DNA of 8,918 bases from Pirellulaceae bacterium (lineage in GTDB: Bacteria > Planctomycetota > Planctomycetia > Pirellulales > Pirellulaceae). Numbering within the stretch: the stretch's first letter is position 1; each line of letters begins with the position of its first letter. Of the stretch, positions 8,201 through 8,918 are shown piece after piece. The notes under the pieces are model-generated. The model was not told the DNA's origin. It saw nothing but the letters and a program-made list of their open reading frames with translations, and searched no databases. The stretch is from NCBI GenBank assembly GCA_030744095.1, contig JASLRF010000129.1, forward strand, positions 1 to 8,918. The letters run 5' to 3'. Position numbers and translations under genes: made by a program.

Positions 8201-8552
8201 GAAACGACTCGTCACCATGCAAGTAGCTTGTCACGGTACCGGGAATTCGGTCACCGCTGAACGTCTCGACAAACTGTCGCGGGTGCGCCGGCAAGGGCAA
8301 GCTGCGGTTGACCAGCCAGCTCAGTGGGTTGGCGGGATCCAAGAGCCGTCGACCATTCAATTTTGGCTCGCCTTCCGGCTGATGCCAGTCCGTCAGATCA
8401 TCGCCCTCGAAGCGCTCGCCGTTGGAAAACCGTGCGGAATAGCGAGCTGGAGGGGCCGCCAGCATGACGTCGACCAGCGCGCCTGTTGTACCAGCAATAG
8501 TCAACAGAAGGACCGGCGAAAAATTCCAGTGAGCCTCGAACCAGCGTGCCAT
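5268..8552 (-). CDS. Secreted NPCBM-trypsin-like-PDZ protein with Thr at the serine position
   Basis: This is a large multidomain envelope protein of 1094 residues. I start it at the ATG at 8552: the sequence then opens with a short Arg-containing stretch and a hydrophobic core (11-33, ending LAAPPA), a good Sec signal peptide. A promoter at 8629-8637 lies between this ATG and the farther GTG at 8663. No Shine-Dalgarno is evident. Residues 148-226 form a conserved-looking region (RRIVWHRRREYEYQP...AEIAEIHLPE). An NPCBM-type domain, a carbohydrate-binding-like fold, spans about 329-443, with YGWGFGVHATSELRFAL at 353-369. Two beta-rich regions follow (about 541-623 and 661-792), the second resembling a lectin-like domain. 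A trypsin-like domain covers about 825-993 with His855 (TAGHC) and Asp886 (DLGLVKI). The usual GNSGGP reads VTTGGP, so Thr956 replaces the nucleophile. A PDZ domain ends the protein (about 1009-1090). The order resembles HtrA/DegP with a long N-terminal binding region. Activity is uncertain. Confidence 0.85.
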   Translation of the reverse strand: MARWFEAHWNFSPVLLLTIAGTTGALVDVMLAAPPARYSARFSNGERFEGDDLTDWHQPEGEPKLNGRRLLDPANPLSWLVNRSLPLPAHPRQFVETFSGDRIPGTVTSYLHGDESFHEQLPPHFIVQPPNPEQSGEPDVDAPYRVAAKWVRRIVWHRRREYEYQPQSIFLRDGGRLTFRVARFSHGYVTLLLDEDTRTVRYAEIAEIHLPERNGWELYLDELTLLAQVPTPALPSPEAPPVPTAAGRLMQIEATQGLVATTSLTRMRPRTIADTKLVDRWLHGIQPAWSLDMIWIAHGDIRVRRLFAPNEVPLSRLFPSSSSHLSALGGSPWPAQVNTNARGGPLRCRDGDYGWGFGVHATSELRFALSPLVSAFRAGIGLDQLAGKGGCVRARISHSPTNQPNHQTAFLTGASQTTEIAWLPINVADDNTLHELTLQVDLAHAGRPAGTDPLDIRDIANWVDPLLQLDPQRLSEAIEKRLITPVPAWRDWRAVGATAATCRHTPRFMEWADKHGRFEQTVAAVEQPLVLSQRRKLTANDRWLVINATRSENGENAPQLQIRIQGELVAEEEFPLWDKSHLVMQPIVVSLADLPSTEGPVEIELWQLPGSLQVPIQWHSIHISPQHPALYQLFEDEVTLVTGMAADPPAPAAGTNPSDYLDAEQPHSGSHSLRVSVEDPLTLRLPDAAPIRERPQPGQYRFIFFAFRKDGGKLAVEMRSTDPESLHRYEAGPDAPLQPELKHVWKQTLPAKWVSIPRDLFGDFGEFDLRELTLSAEDGQPALFDHIYLARTQNDFQLATPAPPSDETNRQARRELAKPVREKALPAVVMLEFPDGRKATGTIISAAGEIVTAGHCVVTPQQDVTVRLADNRSVKAKTQGVCRDLDLGLVKISDPPPFPFVDVHATDQFPSKPIYLGVAYSAGGKEDEAPEAHLLGIRRVLGGEVWSDFDVQDVTTGGPLLSADGRLIGVHSRKSQFGGFYYSHFHEWPAVLARLQESEVWGAWRPGTGPMLGVEITNAPEGCKVTTVFDDSPAARAGFQLNDVITQVEGLKVVRLDQIYTRLATTNPGQAITIAYRRSGSSGQAKLTLMPRFP

Positions 8553-8628
8553 GAGAATCAGACCGTGCGGGGTGATACGGCCAACTCTCCGCGTCGTTGG
8601 GCGACGGTGGCCGGGAAGGAGTGGGTGG

Positions 8629-8637
8629 ATTATACCA
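8629..8637 (-). promoter_or_regulatory. Extended -10 promoter for the NPCBM-protease gene
   Basis: The minus strand reads TGGTATAAT, a perfect TATAAT at 8634-8629 preceded by the TGn extension. Extended -10 promoters can work without a good -35, and none is visible here (CACGCC at 17 bases spacing). Transcription would start near 8622, leaving a leader of about 70 bases before the ATG at 8552. Confidence 0.5.
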
Positions 8638-8642
8638 CAAGG

Positions 8643-8670
8643 TTGCACGTTGGCGTGATTCACGGATAAT
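8643..8670 (+). promoter_or_regulatory. Promoter candidate for the PfkB-family kinase gene
   Basis: TTGCAC (8643-8648) and GATAAT (8665-8670) are 16 bases apart. The -10 box matches five of six positions and the -35 box three. Transcription would start near 8677 and give a leader of about 50 bases. It abuts and overlaps the upstream region of the minus-strand promoter. Confidence 0.35.
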
Positions 8671-8728
8671 GCCAGTTCGTGTCGTTATCGCTGCTTCTGT
8701 TGGTATCATTCGGAAAGGAATGGACTCC

Positions 8729-8918
8729 ATGCCGCTACTTGTTGTTGGTTCCGTCGCGCTCGATTCTGTCGAAACTCCCACCGCCAAGCGCGACGACATT
8801 CTGGGGGGATCGGCCGTCTTCTTCTCCTACGCAGCCAGCTATTTTACGCCTGTCAAGTTGGTCAGCGTCGTCGGTGAAGACTGGCCCAACGAACACACGG
8901 AATTGCTCCAGCAACGGA
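8729..8918 (+). CDS. PfkB-family carbohydrate kinase, N-terminal part (truncated by window edge)
   Basis: PfkB/ribokinase-family enzymes transfer phosphate from ATP to sugars or nucleosides in the cytoplasm. Sixty-three complete codons are visible. The opening strand MPLLVVGSVALDSVETP, the GGSAVFFSYAA segment (26-36; the family's N-terminal GG motif involved in substrate binding) and VKLVSVVGEDWP (42-53) are characteristic of the family. The ATG at 8729 is chosen because AAGGA (8715-8719) lies 9 bases upstream. An in-frame ATG at 8720 has the same AAGGA directly against it, too close to be useful. The C-terminal ATP-binding motif and catalytic Asp lie beyond the window, so substrate specificity cannot be judged. 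It is divergent from the NPCBM-protease gene. Confidence 0.8.
   Translation, partial: MPLLVVGSVALDSVETPTAKRDDILGGSAVFFSYAASYFTPVKLVSVVGEDWPNEHTELLQQR

Noticed and set aside
8553..8663. 37-residue extension of the NPCBM-protease from a GTG at 8663
   Set aside because: It would place a perfect extended -10 box inside the coding region and bury the signal peptide. The ATG at 8552 gives a normal exported N-terminus.
8701..8709. TGGTATCAT as an extended -10 box for the kinase gene
   Set aside because: It would start transcription at or inside the ribosome binding site at 8715-8719. The candidate at 8643-8670 fits better.

Overview
The window looks like a chromosomal stretch from a member of the Planctomycetota, probably near Pirellulales. 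This rests on gene content: a DUF1501 protein with a Tat signal, an NPCBM-domain fusion to a trypsin-like protease with a PDZ domain, a membrane-anchored tandem parvulin-like protein, and a MoxR-type ATPase. GC content is moderate to high. I could not run a database search, so the taxonomy is an inference. There is no sign of phage, insertion sequence, CRISPR array, tRNA or rRNA.

Layout, left to right. (1) The first 24 bases are the start of a minus-strand gene that runs off the left edge. Its Shine-Dalgarno sequence is buried in a perfect 12-bp hairpin. (2) A minus-strand MoxR-like AAA ATPase (148-1200) lies upstream of that gene in the same direction. Its fold is recognisable, but its Walker A, Walker B and sensor 1 residues are degenerate. 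(3) A divergent intergenic region (1201-1440) holds a near-consensus sigma70-type promoter for the plus-strand gene and a TATAAT box for the ATPase. (4) A plus-strand gene (1441-3486) encodes a membrane-anchored protein with two SurA/parvulin-like units. (5) A 372-bp gap with no convincing gene follows. (6) A plus-strand DUF1501 protein (3859-5265) ends 2 bases from the stop codon of the next, convergent gene. (7) A large minus-strand secreted protein (5268-8552) combines an NPCBM domain, beta-rich lectin-like regions, a trypsin-like domain and a C-terminal PDZ domain. Threonine sits where the catalytic serine should be. (8) A short divergent intergenic region carries back-to-back promoter candidates. 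(9) The start of a PfkB-family sugar kinase (8729 onward, plus strand) is cut by the right edge.

Nothing forms an obvious pathway. The genes are mostly monocistronic or divergent units. A loose common theme is cell-envelope protein quality control (parvulin-like foldase, HtrA-like protease, MoxR-type chaperone ATPase). Three of these proteins have lost or changed textbook catalytic residues, so they may be chaperones or scaffolds rather than enzymes. The most distinctive signals are the hairpin that sequesters the ribosome binding site at the left edge, the degenerate MoxR ATPase, and the His-Asp-Thr protease fused to a carbohydrate-binding-type domain.
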